Shown piece by piece: positions 27,398 through 39,036 of a DNA stretch of 64,000 bases (positions are counted from its first letter, which is position 1; every line of letters starts with the position of its first letter). The translations under genes and the position numbers were made by a program. Source of the stretch: Archilochus colubris. Taxonomy: Eukaryota > Chordata > Aves > Apodiformes > Trochilidae. The notes under the pieces were generated by a model, which was not told the origin of the DNA, did not search any database, and worked only from the letters and a program-made list of their open reading frames with translations. Location: NCBI GenBank assembly GCA_023079485.1, contig CM041107.1, positions 6,654,657-6,718,656 on the forward strand. Direction: 5' to 3'.

Positions 27398-30298
27398 AAC
27401 TTCCTCAGGCCTTGATGGTCCTCTGTGTCCTCACAGAGCAAGTCCTTCATCTTGGGCATTGTCCCTGAAAAGCCTTTCCTGATCAGCACGGTGCTGATCA
27501 GCAGCGTGTTATTCTGCACGATGAGTCTAAATTGCAGATCGGTCTCTTGACTTGGAAGTTTCTTGATGATTGTCTTCTGCAACGTCATTCTCAATTGCAT
27601 TGTCATCTGATCTCTGTCCATCCAGTTTTCCTGAGTGGAACTCATTCCCCGCATCCTTGCGTCCTCAGGTCTTGAAGGTGGCTTCTCGAGCATCCGTTGC
27701 TTCATTCCCTCGCTTTGCAGACGCATCGGTGTAGGTCTTATTGCCCAAAAGTCTTGGATTCCAGAGTCCCTCATCTTGCTGCAAGTTTTATCTTGAGGTC
27801 AAGTCTTGCGACTCACATGGCTGTGTCTCCTTCTGTGGGTGTGAGTGTTTGGCTTGGAGCTGCCCCGCCTGCTGTGTAGGATCAGGGGCCATGAGAAGTG
27901 CCACAACCTGACTGACTTGGTGCTGAGCAGCTTCCCAGTGATCTGCATAATCCTGTTTTTCAGATCCCATGTGTCAATTACCAGCAAGAAGCAGATGGAG
28001 GAGGAGAGGAGGTCGCCATCCGAAGGTTGGTCAGGGTGTGGAGTTGGTGGGAAGGTGCCTCCCTTGGCTACCTGACCACTTTATGGTTTGTTGTCATTTT
28101 GAAGGTGGAAGCTGTGAGCAAAGCAGGATACGAGCACCGGAGGTGGCTGTAGCAAAGTGAGCAAAGGTTGGTGGGCTGGAGGAGCAGTTACTTCTCAGGT
28201 GCTGTATTATTGGTTGGTCATGAACATCCCTTGTTGTTTGTGGGTTTTTTTTTCAGGTGCCCTCCTAACCTCATTTTGGCACGCCAAGAGATGGCAGGCA
28301 GATGGATGAGAGGCTGAGGTAAAGGAGCAGGAGGTGGACGTCGCAGTGGCCTGGTTGTTGTTGGGGGCAATATCTCAGCGTGTGCCTTTTGCTTTGACTT
28401 TTGCAGGTGTCATACACAGTGCCAGAGTGTCAAAGCCATGTCCTGAGGAGCAGGTGGATAAGGTGAGATGTCTGTGGGCTGGGTCAACCATGTGTTAACA
28501 TCAACTCTGTAAAAGGTTTCCCTTATTTTTCAGGTGCTTTGCGTGCCACCTTTGGAACCGGATGAGCATTGAATGTGAGTGGGGGTGGTAGAGAATGGGT
28601 TCATGAAGCTGATGAGTACTGATCAGCAGAACAGTAGCTCTTTCTCTTGGTCTTTTAGGTGCCCAAAGCAGTGGTGGCCAAAGCATTCAACTCTGGATCA
28701 AGGAGGTGAGTGGAACAATGTGGGTCTCTTTTGAGGTGGTGGGTGTAGTATAAGTGGTTGTTGATGGCTGAAGCGCACCTTATTGGTGACACTGTTTCTG
28801 ATTTTCCTTTTTTTTCTGATTGCAGGTGATGAAGAGTAAGATGCCTGTCAGACAGTGTTGTGTTTTGCTGGACATAGATCCAAAAACACCGTCCCTCAGA
28901 AAGATAAGTTGAGGGACTGAACTGAAGTGCTGAGGTTGGGAGTTGTTGCAGAGGAGATGTTGAAGTTTTCTGAGTAAAGGCTGGTGTGGGCTGCTGTTGA
29001 TTGGGGCAGTAGCTCAGTATGTGGCTTTTCCTTTGACTTTTGCAGGTGCCACACAAAGCCACGTGTTGAGGAGTGGTCAGAGAAGGTGAGATGGTTGCGG
29101 GCTGCCTCATCCAGAGATTTTACATTGACTAGGTTAAGTGTTGCCTTTTGTTTTTGCAGGCACTGTGCGTGCCACCTTTGGAGCAGGAAGACCACTGGAG
29201 GTGAGCCGGGATGGTAACGAGGAGGCTTGATCTTGCAAGCAGAGCAGTAATTTTGTGTCTCCTGGTATTTCAGGTGCCAGATGCGATGGTGGCCATAACA
29301 TGTGTGGAAGGAAGAGGTGAGCAGGGCAAGCTGGGGGTCATGAGGAACTTGTGGAAGGGGTTGGTGTTTAGCTGACGTCTTATTTCTGGTGGCACTGCCG
29401 TTTGTTATTGCAGATGATGAGGAGGAACTTTGTGGTTTTGGGAAGATTCCCGTCAGCTGATGTGGCTTTACTTTTCTGGCCAGTGCTTCAGAGCCCCAGA
29501 TGTTTGAAAGGTAAGTGAAAGGGAGGAGGGTTAGGGAGGGTCTGTGTAGAGGGGTCAAGGTTTGGAATTACAAGGTTGGGTTTTAAAATTACTGTAGGGG
29601 AGTGGGCTGTCCAGAAGCAGTCCCCTTTGGGAGGTTGATGGGAGCCTGTCCCTCCCTGGCATGATGCTAGCAAGTTCCAAGAACTGAATGAGCATTGGAG
29701 GTGAGGTGGTAGTGCAGGGCTTGTGGACATAGTGTCTTCTCTCAAGCACAACAATAGTTTTGTGCCATTTAGGTGCCCCTGAATGATGATGCCTACAGCA
29801 TACAGCTCTGGAAAGCGTGGGTGAGTCCGCGAAGCTGGGTCATTTGGAAGGGAGCGGGGCTGGCCAATGTTGGACTTATTGCAGAATATTCTGATAGTTT
29901 TGGTGTTGTGATTATGTGTGTGTGTTTTTTGGTTTGTTTTGGTGTGACTTTTTTTGTTTTCTTATATTATTTTTAATTTTTTTAATGCAGGTGGCAAAGG
30001 GGAACCTTGCAAGTTGAGGATTATCCCAGGCTGCTCCTGTTTTTTTTTTCCTGGCTAATTATGGCTTTGGAGTGCCAGTCCTCTAAAAGATAAGTTGAGG
30101 AACCAGTGGTGTAGAGGGGTCAAGGCTGGTGGGAGTTGTGGAAGGGGTTTTGAAGTTAATGTAGGGGAGAGGGCAGTCTGGTCAGGTGAAGGAAGCGGAT
30201 TTATTTCTGATGCGATGCCAGTGTGGGCAGGGCAGCTCCAGCCTTGGAGCCTTGGTGTGTGGTGGTGTGTAGTTTGTGTTGTGTGTCTTTTGTCTTAG
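27398..30298 (+). repeat. Array unit U2 (E-F-G-H-A-B-C-D-A-B-C-D-C'-D')
   Basis: This is the fullest unit. E starts at 27,398 after GCCTTAG and contains a 23-bp near-perfect palindrome at 27,479-27,501. F follows TTTTTCAG at about 27,962. G is at about 28,104 and H at about 28,257. Modules A are at 28,407 and 29,046, with B at 28,534 and 29,160. The second D (near 29,414) keeps the donor GAAAG|GTAAGTG. Module order matches other units, so the cassette itself was duplicated internally. Confidence 0.72.
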
Positions 30299-32045
30299 AG
30301 CTTTCTCAGGCCTTGATGTCCTCTCGGAGCAAGTCCCGCATCTCGGGCATCATCCCTGGAAGGTCTTCTCTCATCAGCACAGTACTAGTCAGCAGCATCT
30401 TTTTCTTGCGTGACAAAATTGAAGTGTAGATAGGTCTTTCATCTGGGAAGTTTCCTGTTGGTCATCTTCTGAAACATCATCGCCAACGGCATCAGTGTCG
30501 TCTCTGGTTGTGGATTTTCCCAGAGTGTGACTTTGTTCCCCGCATCCTTGCGTCCTCAGGTCTTGAAGCCCGGGTTCTTTGGCATCCCTTGATTCAGCCC
30601 CTTGTTTTGCCGTTGCATTGCTGTAGGTTTTCTTGCCAAACAGTCTTGGATCCCAGAGATATTCTTCTTGCTCAGTCTTCTCTTGAGGTCCAAGTCTCAT
30701 CATTTGGAGTGCTGTGTCTCGAATTTGTCTGAGTGTTTGGCTTGGAGCTGCTCTTCCCAGAGTTTGTTGGAAGAGCCATAACTGAATAGTTCATCTGTTG
30801 GGCAGTGTTCCAGTGACTTGTGTCATACTGTTTTTCAGATTCTGCGTGACAAGGATGTACATGAAAGAGCTGGAGGAGAAAATAGTGCCGTCCAAAAGTT
30901 AGTCAGTGTATGGTGTTGGAGTGAAAGTCCCTCTCCTGGTTACCTGACCACATTATGGTTTGTTTGCTCGTTTGAAGGTGAGAGCAGCCAACGAAGCAGA
31001 ATATCTGTTCCTGAGGTTGCTCTGGCAAGGTGAGCAAAGGCTGGTGTGCTGAAGGAGCAGTTATTTCTCAGGTGTTTTATTGCCGTTGAAGGCATTGGCA
31101 TTGCCTGTTTTTTGTGTTTTCCAGGTGTCCTCCAAACCTACTTCTGGCACCTCACAAGGAGGGCAGGCAGTTGAGTGAGAGGCCGAGGTAAAGGGGCAGG
31201 AGGTGGACATTACAGTTGGACTGGATGTTGTTGTTGGAGGCACTACCTCAGCATGTGCCCTTTTCTTTGACTTTTGCAGATGCTGCAACCCTCCTTGGAG
31301 GGACAAAGACACGTTTAGGAGCAGTTGGAGAAGGTGAGATGGTGGTGGGCTGGGTCAGCCATGTATTTTACGTCAAGTTGCTTAAAAGTTTCCTTTTGTT
31401 TTTGCAGGTGCTGTGCGTGCCACGTTTGGAACCGGATGAGCGTTGAAGTTGAGCTCAGTTGGTAGCGAAGGGGTGCCTTGGGGCTGGTGACTTCTGATCA
31501 GCACAACAGGAACTCTTTTTCTTGGTGTTTCAGGTGCCCCAAGCAACAGTGGTGCTAGCATTCAACTCTGGAACAAGAATGTGCGTGGAATACCATGGGG
31601 CTTTCTTGAAGAGGTGAGTGCAGCGGAAGTAGCGTGCGTTGGCTTAGGTGGGACTTGTGCCAGCACTGTTCATGGTCTGTGGGTTGTGTTTTTTTCCTTT
31701 CTTTACTATGTATGCGGTATGAAGAGGAACCGTGCGACTGGAAGCGCATCCCAGTCAAAAAAAGCAGTTTTCCTTTACTGACCATGGCTTTGTGCTGCTG
31801 TTGCTCTTGAAGATAAGTTGATGGCCCAGGGGTGGGTGGGGAGGGGCTGAGCAGAGGAGTCGAGGTTGGGAATTGCAGGTGGTGTTTTGAAGCTAGTGTA
31901 GTGGAGAGGGCTGTCTGGGAGCAGCTCCCTTTGGGTGGGTGAAGGGAACAGGTTACTTTCCGGTATGATTCCAGCATGGGCAGGGCAGCTCCAGCCTTGG
32001 TGTGTGGGGTTGTGTATTCTGTGTTGTCCGTCTTTGTTGCCTTAG
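30299..32045 (+). repeat. Array unit U3 (single E-to-D cassette)
   Basis: Basic 1.75-kb cassette: E at 30,299 (a diverged subtype shared with U6), F near 30,839 after TTTTTCAG, G near 30,978, H near 31,125, A from 31,280, B from 31,408, C near 31,534, then D ending GAAGATAAGTTGA. Its E palindrome is degraded. Confidence 0.7.
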
Positions 32046-34399
32046 AGCTTCCTCAGGCCTTGGTGGTCCTCTGTGTCCTCACAGAGCAAGTCCTTCATCT
32101 TGGGCATTGTCCCTGAAAAGCCTTTCCTGCTCAGCACAGTGCTAATCAGCAGCATGTTATTCCACACGATGAGTCTAAATTGCAGATCAGCCTCTTGACT
32201 TGGAAGTTCCTTGATTGTCACCTTCTGAAACATCATTGCCAACTGCATCAGCATCTGGAGTCATTTCCCGCATCATGCGCCCTCAGGTCTTGAAGGCAGC
32301 TTCTTGGGCATCTTTTGCTTTGTTCCCTTGCTTTGCAGATGCATCACTCTAGGTCTTATTGCCCAAAAGTCTTGGATTCCAGACTCCATCTTGCAGCGAG
32401 TTTTATCTTGAGGTCAAGTCTTGTGACTCACATGGCTGTGTCTCGGGTTGGTCTGTGTGTGTGAGTGTTTGGCTTGGAGCTGCCCCGCCTGCTGTGTAGG
32501 ATCAGGGGCCATGAGAAGTGCCACAACCTGACTGACTTGGTGCTGAGCAGCTTCCCAGTGATCTGCATAGTCCTGTTTTTCAGATCCCATGTGTCAATTA
32601 CCAGCAAGAAGCAGACAGAGGAGGAGAGGAGCTGCCATCTGAAGGTTGGTCAGGGTGTGGAGTCGCTGGGAAGGTGCCTCCTTTGGCTACCCAACCGCAT
32701 TATGGTTTGTTGTCATTTTGAAGGCGGAAGCGGTGAGCAAAGCAGGCTACGGGCACCGGAGGTGGCTGTGGCAAGGTGAGCAAAGGCTGGTGGGATGAAG
32801 GAACAGTAATTTCTCAGGTGTTGCATTGTCCGTTGGTCATGAGCATGCCTTGTTGTTTGTGTTTTTTTTCAGGTGCTCTCCTAACCTCATTTTGGCACGC
32901 CAAGAGATGGCAGGCAGATGGGTGAGAGGCTGAGGTAAAGGAGGCAGAGGTGGACATCGCTGTGGGCTGGTTGTTGTTGGGGGCAATATCTCAGCGTGTG
33001 CCTTTTTGCTTTGATTTTTGCAGGTGTCACACAGTGCCAGAGTGACAAAGCTGTGTCTTGAGGAGCAGTTAGAGAAGGTGAGATGGCTGTGGGCTGGGTC
33101 AGCTGTGTATTAACGTCAACTCTGTAAAAGGTTTCCCTTATTTTTCAGGTGCTGTGTATGCCACCTTTGGAACCGGATGAGCATTGAAGGTGAGCTGGGG
33201 TGGTAGAGAGTGGGTTCATGGAGCTGGTGACTACTGATCAGCAGAACAGTAGCTCTTTCTCTTGGTCTTTTAGGTGTCCAAAGCAGTGGTGGCCACAGCA
33301 TTCAACTCTGGATCAAGTCTTGTGACAAGGAGGTGAGTGGAACTGGGTGGAGCTCTTTTGAGGTGGTGGGTGCAGTATAAGTGGTTGTTGATGGTTGAAG
33401 TGCACCTTATTGGTGACACTGTTTCTGATTTTCCTTTTTTTTTCTGATTGCAGGTGATGAAGAGGACCATGCCCGTCAGACAGCGTGGTGTTTTGCTGGA
33501 CATAGATCCAAAAACACCATCCATCAGGAAGATAAGTTGAGGGGCCAAAGTGAAGTGCTGAGGTTGGGACTTGTTGCAGAAGGGGTGTTGCAACGGCTGG
33601 TGTGGGCTGCTGTTGATTGGGGCAATATGTCGGCAAGTGTCTTTTCCTTTGACTTTTGCAGATGCCACACAAAGCCATGCGTTGAGGAGCGGTCAGAGAA
33701 GGTGAGATGGTGGTGGGCTGGGTCAGCCATGCATTTTACGTCAAGTCGCTTAAACATTTCCTTTTGTTTTTGCAGGTGCTGTGCGTGCCACGTTTGGAAC
33801 CAGATGAGCGTTGAAGTTGAGTTGGTAGTGAGGGGTTCATGGGGCTGGTGACTTGTGATCAGCAGAACAGGAACTGGTTCTCCTGGTGTTTCAGGTGCCC
33901 CAAGCAATGGTGGTGATAGCGTTCAACTCTGGAATGAGAAGGTATGTGGCATACCATGGAGCTTCCTTGAGGAGGCGAGTGCAACAGAAGTAGTGTGCGT
34001 TGGCTTAGGTGGGACTTGTGCCAGTGCTGTTTGTGATCTGTGGGTTGTGTTTTTTTCTTTTGTATGTATAGGGGATGAAGAGAAACCTGCAACTGGAAGC
34101 ACATCCCAGTCAAACACTGTGGTTTTCATTACTGACCATGGCTTTGTGCTGCTATCACTCTTGAAGATAAGTTGAGGGCCCAGGGGTGGGTGGGGAGGGG
34201 CTGAGCAGCGGAGTCGAGGCTGGGAATTGCAAGTGGTGTTTTGAAGTTAGTGTAGGGGAGTGGGCTGTCTGGGAGCGGCCCCCTTTGGGTGGGTGAAGGG
34301 AACAGGTTACTTTCCAGTATGATTCCAGCATGGGCAGGGCAGCTCCAGCCTTGGTGTGTGGGGTTTTGTGTTTTGTGTTGTCTGTCTTTGTTGCCTTAG
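32046..34399 (+). repeat. Array unit U4 (E-to-D plus extra A-B-C-D)
   Basis: E is at 32,046, F at about 32,584, G near 32,725, H near 32,873. A copies start at 33,024 and 33,662, B copies at 33,149 and 33,776, C copies near 33,275 and 33,896. The stretch 33,697-34,399 belongs to a recent near-identical duplication that recurs at +4,637 bp. Confidence 0.72.
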
Positions 34400-37309
34400 A
34401 GCTTCCTCAGGCCTTGGTGGTCCTCTGTGTCCTCACAGAACAAGTCTTGCATCTTGGGCATCATCCCTGCAAAGCCTTTCCTGATCAGCACAGTGCTGAT
34501 CAGCAGCATCTTCTGCATGACAAGTCAAAATTTCAGATTGGTCTCTTGACTTGGAAGTTTCTTGATGGCTGTCTTCTGCAATGTCATTCTCAATTGCATT
34601 GTCATCTGATCCCTGTCCGTCCAGTTTCCCTGAGCAGGAGTCATTCCCCGCATCCTTGCATCCTCAGGTCTTGAAGGCGGCTTCTCGGGCATCCGTTGCT
34701 TCATTCCCTCGCTTTGCAGGCGTATCTCTGTAGGTCTTATCGCCCAAAAGTCTTGGATTCCAGAGTCCCTCTTCTTGCTGCGAGTTTTATCTTGAGTTCA
34801 AGTCTTTTGACTCACAAGACTTGTGATTTGAGTCAGTCTGTGCATGTGAGTGTTTGGTTTGGAGCTGCCCTGCCTGCTGTGTGGGATCAGGGGCCATGGG
34901 AAGCACCGTAACCTGACTGTCTAGTTGTTGAGCAGCTTTCCAGTGACTTCCATAATCCTGTTTTTCAGATCCTACTTGTCAATGACTAGCAAGAAACTTG
35001 AGGGAGGAGGAGAGGAGGCTGCCACGCAAAGGTTGGTCAGGGTATGGAGTCAGTGGGAAGGTGCCTCCCTTGGCTACCTGACCACGTTATGGTTTGTTGT
35101 CATTTTGAAGGCGGAAGCGGTGAGCAAAGCGGGATACGGGTACTGGAGGTGGCTGTGGCAAGGTGAGCAAGGGCTGGTGGGCGGGAGGAGCAGTTACTTC
35201 TTGGATGCTGTATTATTGGTTGGTTATGAGCATCCCTTGTTGTTTGTGGTTTTTTTCAGGTGCCCTCCTAACCTTGTTTTGGCACCCCAAAGAGGTGGCA
35301 GGCAGATGGATGAGAGGCTGAGGTAAAGGAGCAGGAGGAGGACGTCACAGTGGCCTGGTTGTTGTTGGAGGCAATATCTGAGTGTGCCTTTTGCTTTGAC
35401 TTTTGCAGGTGTCACACACAGTGCTGGAGTGACAAAGCCATGTCTTGAGCAGGTGGAGAAGGTCAGATGTCTGTGGGCTGGGCCAGCCATGTATTAACAT
35501 CAACTCTGTAAAAGGTTTCCCTTATTTTTCAGGTGCTGTGTGTGCCACCTTTGGAACATGGCTCTATTGCTTTGCTCCACTTTAGAGCATTGAATGTGAG
35601 TGGGGGTGGTAGAGAGTGGGTTCATGAAGCTGGTGACTATTGATCAGCAGAACAGTAACTCTTTCTCTTGGTCTTTTTAGGTGCCCAAAGCAGTGGTGGC
35701 CAAAGTGTTCAACTCTGGATCAAGGAGGTGAGTGGAACAATGTGGGTCTCTTTTGAAGTGGTGGGTGCAGTATAAGCGGTTGTTGATGACTGAAGTGCAC
35801 CTTACTGGTGACACAGTTTCTGATTTTCCTTTTTTTCTGATTGCAGGTGATGGAGAGGAACATGCCCGTCAGACAGCGTGGTGTTTTGCTGGACATAGAT
35901 CCAAAAACACCATCCCTCAGAAAGATAAGTTGAGGGACTGAACTGAAGTGCTGAGGTTGGGAGTCGTTGCAGAAGGGGTGTTGCAACGGCTGGCGTGGGC
36001 TGCTGTTGATTGGGGCAATATCTTGGCATGTGGCTTTTCCTTTGACTTTTGCAGATGCCACACAAAGCCATGCGTTGAGGAGCGGTCAGAGAAGGTGAGA
36101 TGGTTGTGGGCTGGCTCATCCAGAGATTTTACGTCGACTCGGTTAAGATGCTGTGCGTGCCACCTTCGGAGCCGGAAGAGCGCTGGACGTGAGACGGGAT
36201 GGTAACGAGGAGGCTCGATCTCGGAAGCAGAACAGTAATTTTGTGTCTGCTGGTATTTCAGGTGCCAGAAGCGATGGTGGCCATAACATGTGTGGAAGGA
36301 GAAGGTGAGCAGGGCAAGTCGGGGATTATCAGGAGCTTGTGGGAGAGGTTGGTATTTAGCTGACATCCTATTTCTGATGGTACTGCTGTTTGTTATTGCA
36401 GATGATGAGGAAGAACTTGGTGGTTTTGGGAAGATTCCCGTCAGCTGATGTGGGTTACTTTTCTGTCCAGTGCTTCAGAGCCCCAGCTATTTGAAAGGTT
36501 AAGTAAAAGGGATGATGGGTGGGGAGAGTCTGTGTAGAGGGGTCAAGGTTAGGAATTGCAGGGTTGGGATATCAAAGTTAGTGTAGGGGAGTGGGCTGTC
36601 CAGAAGCGGTGCCCTTTGGGTGGTTGATGGGAGCCTGTCCCTCCCTGGCATGATGCTAGCAAGTTCCAGGAACTGAATGAGAATTGGAGGTGAGGTGGTA
36701 GTGGAGGGTTTGTGGACATAGCGTCTTCTCTCAAGCACAACAATAGTTTTGTGCCTTTTAAGTGCCGTGAATGACAACGCCTACAGCATCCATCTCTGGG
36801 AAGCGTGGGTGAGTCTGCGAAGCTGGGTCATTTGGAAGGGAGCGGGGCTGGCCAATGTTGGACTTATTACAGAATATTCTGATAGGTGTTTTGGTGTTGT
36901 GGTTATGTGTGTGGGGTTTTTTGGTTTGTTTTGGTGTTGTGGTGTGACTTTTTTTGTTTTTATTTTTTAAAAATTATTTTTAACTTTTAATTTTTTAAAA
37001 ATTTTTTTAAATGCAGGTGGTAAAGGGGAACCTTGCAAGTTGAGGATTATCCCGGGCTGCTCCTGTTTTTTTTTCCTCGCTAACTATGGCTTTGGAGTGC
37101 CAGTCCTCTGAAAGATAAGTTGAGGGACCAGTGGTGTAGAGAGGTCAAGGCTGGTGGGAGTTGTGGAAGGGGTTTTGAAGTTAATGTAGGGGAGAGGGCA
37201 GTCTGGTCAGGTGAAGGAAGCGGGTTAATTTCTGATGCAATGCCAGTGTGGGCAGGGCAGCTCCAGCCTTGGTGTGTGGTGGTGTGTAGTTTGTGTGTCT
37301 TTGTCTTAG
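34400..37309 (+). repeat. Array unit U5 (double cassette with C'-D')
   Basis: It has the same module order as U2. E is at 34,400, A copies start at 35,409 and 36,055, B at 35,533. The second B (near 36,149) has lost its pyrimidine tract and acceptor: the intron runs from GACTCGGTTAAG straight into ATGCTGTGCG. That copy probably cannot splice there. C' is near 36,762 and D' near 37,018. Confidence 0.7.
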
Positions 37310-39036
37310 AGCTTCCTCAGGCCTTGATGTCCTCTCGGAGCAAGTCCCGCATCTTGGGCATCATCCCTGAAGGTCTTCTCTCATCAGCACAGTACTAGTC
37401 AGCAGCATCTTGCGTGACAAAATTGAAGCGTAGATAGATCTTTCATCTGAAGAGTTTCCTGTTGGTCATCTTCTGAAACATCATCGCCAACGGCATCAGT
37501 GTCGTCTCTGGTTGTGGATTTTCCCAGAGTGTGACTTTGTTCCCTGCATCCTTGCTTCCTCAGGTCTTGAAGCCTGGGTTCTTTGGCATCCCTTGATTCA
37601 GCCCCTTGTTTTGCAGTTGCGTTGCTGTAGGTCTTCTTGCCAAACAGTCTTGAATCCCAGAGATATTCTTCTTGCTCAGTGTTCTCTTGAGGTCCAAGTC
37701 TCATCATTTGGAGTGCTGTGTCTCGAATTTGTCTGAGTGTTTGGCTTGGAGCTGCTCTTCCCAGAGTTCGTTGGAAGAGCCATAACTGAATAGTTCATTT
37801 GTTGGGCAGTGTTCCAGTGACTTGTGTCATACTGTTTTTCAGATCCTGTGTGACAAGGATGTACATGAAAGAGCTGGAGGAGTGAAGAGCACCATCCAAA
37901 GGTTAGTCAGGGTTTGGTGTTGGACTGGAGGTCCCTCTCCTGGCTACCTGACCACATTATGGTTTGTTTGCTCGTTTGAAGGTGAGAGCAGCCAACAAAG
38001 CAGGATATTTGTTCTGGAGGTGGCTCTGGCAAGGTGAGCAAAGGCTGGTGTGCAGAAGGAGCAGTCATTTATCAGATGTTGTATTGCCATTGAAGGCATT
38101 GGCATCCCCTGTTTTTTGTGTTTTCCAAGTGTCCTCCAAACCTACTTTTTCCATCTCACAAGGATGGCAGGCAGCAGATGGGTGAGAGGCTGAGGTAAAG
38201 GAGGAGGAGGTGGACATCACAGTGGGCTGCCTGTTGTTGGAGGCACTACCTCAGCATGTGCCTTTTGCTTTGACTTTTGCAGTTGCCACAACCATCCTTG
38301 GAGGGACAAAGACACACATTTAGGAGGGGCTGGAGAAGGTGAGATGGTGGTGGGCTGGGTCAGCCATGCATTTTACGTCAAGTCGCTTAAACATTTCCTT
38401 TTGTTTTTGCAGGTGCTGTGCGTGCCACGTTTGGAACCGGATGAGTGTTGAAGTTGAGTTGGTAGTGAGGGGTTCATGGGGCTGGTGACTTGTGATCAGC
38501 AGAACAGGAACTGGTTCTCCTGGTGTTTCAGGTGCCCCAAGCAACGGTGGTGATAGTGTTCAACTCTGGAATGAGAAGGTACGTGGCATACCATGGAGCT
38601 TCCTTGAGGAGGTGAGTGCAACAGAAGTAGTGTGCGTTGGCTTAGGTGGGACTTGTGCCAGTGCTGTTTGTGATCTGTGGGTTGTGTTTTTTTCTTTTGT
38701 ATGTATAGGGGATGAAGAGAAACCTGCAACTGGAAGCACATCCCAGTCAAACACTGTGGTTTTCATTACTGACCATGGCTTTGTGCTGCTATCACTCTTG
38801 AAGATAAGTTGAGGGCCCAGGGGTGGGTGGGGAGGGGCTGAGCAGCGGAGTCGAGGCTGGGAATTGCAAGTGGTGTTTTGAAGTTAGTGTAGGGGAGTGG
38901 GCTGTCTGGGAGCGGCCCCCTTTGGGTGGGTGAAGGGAACAGGTTACTTTCCAGTATGATTCCAGCATGGGCAGGGCAGCTCCAGCCTTGGTGTGTGGGG
39001 TTTTGTGTTTTGTGTTGTCTGTCTTTGTTGCCTTAG
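37310..39036 (+). repeat. Array unit U6 (single cassette, sister of U3)
   Basis: E at 37,310 is of the U3 subtype. F follows TTTTTCAG at about 37,842, G near 37,982, H near 38,130, A from 38,283, B from 38,413, C near 38,533. From 38,334 onward it is almost identical to U4 sequence 4,637 bp upstream. Confidence 0.72.
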
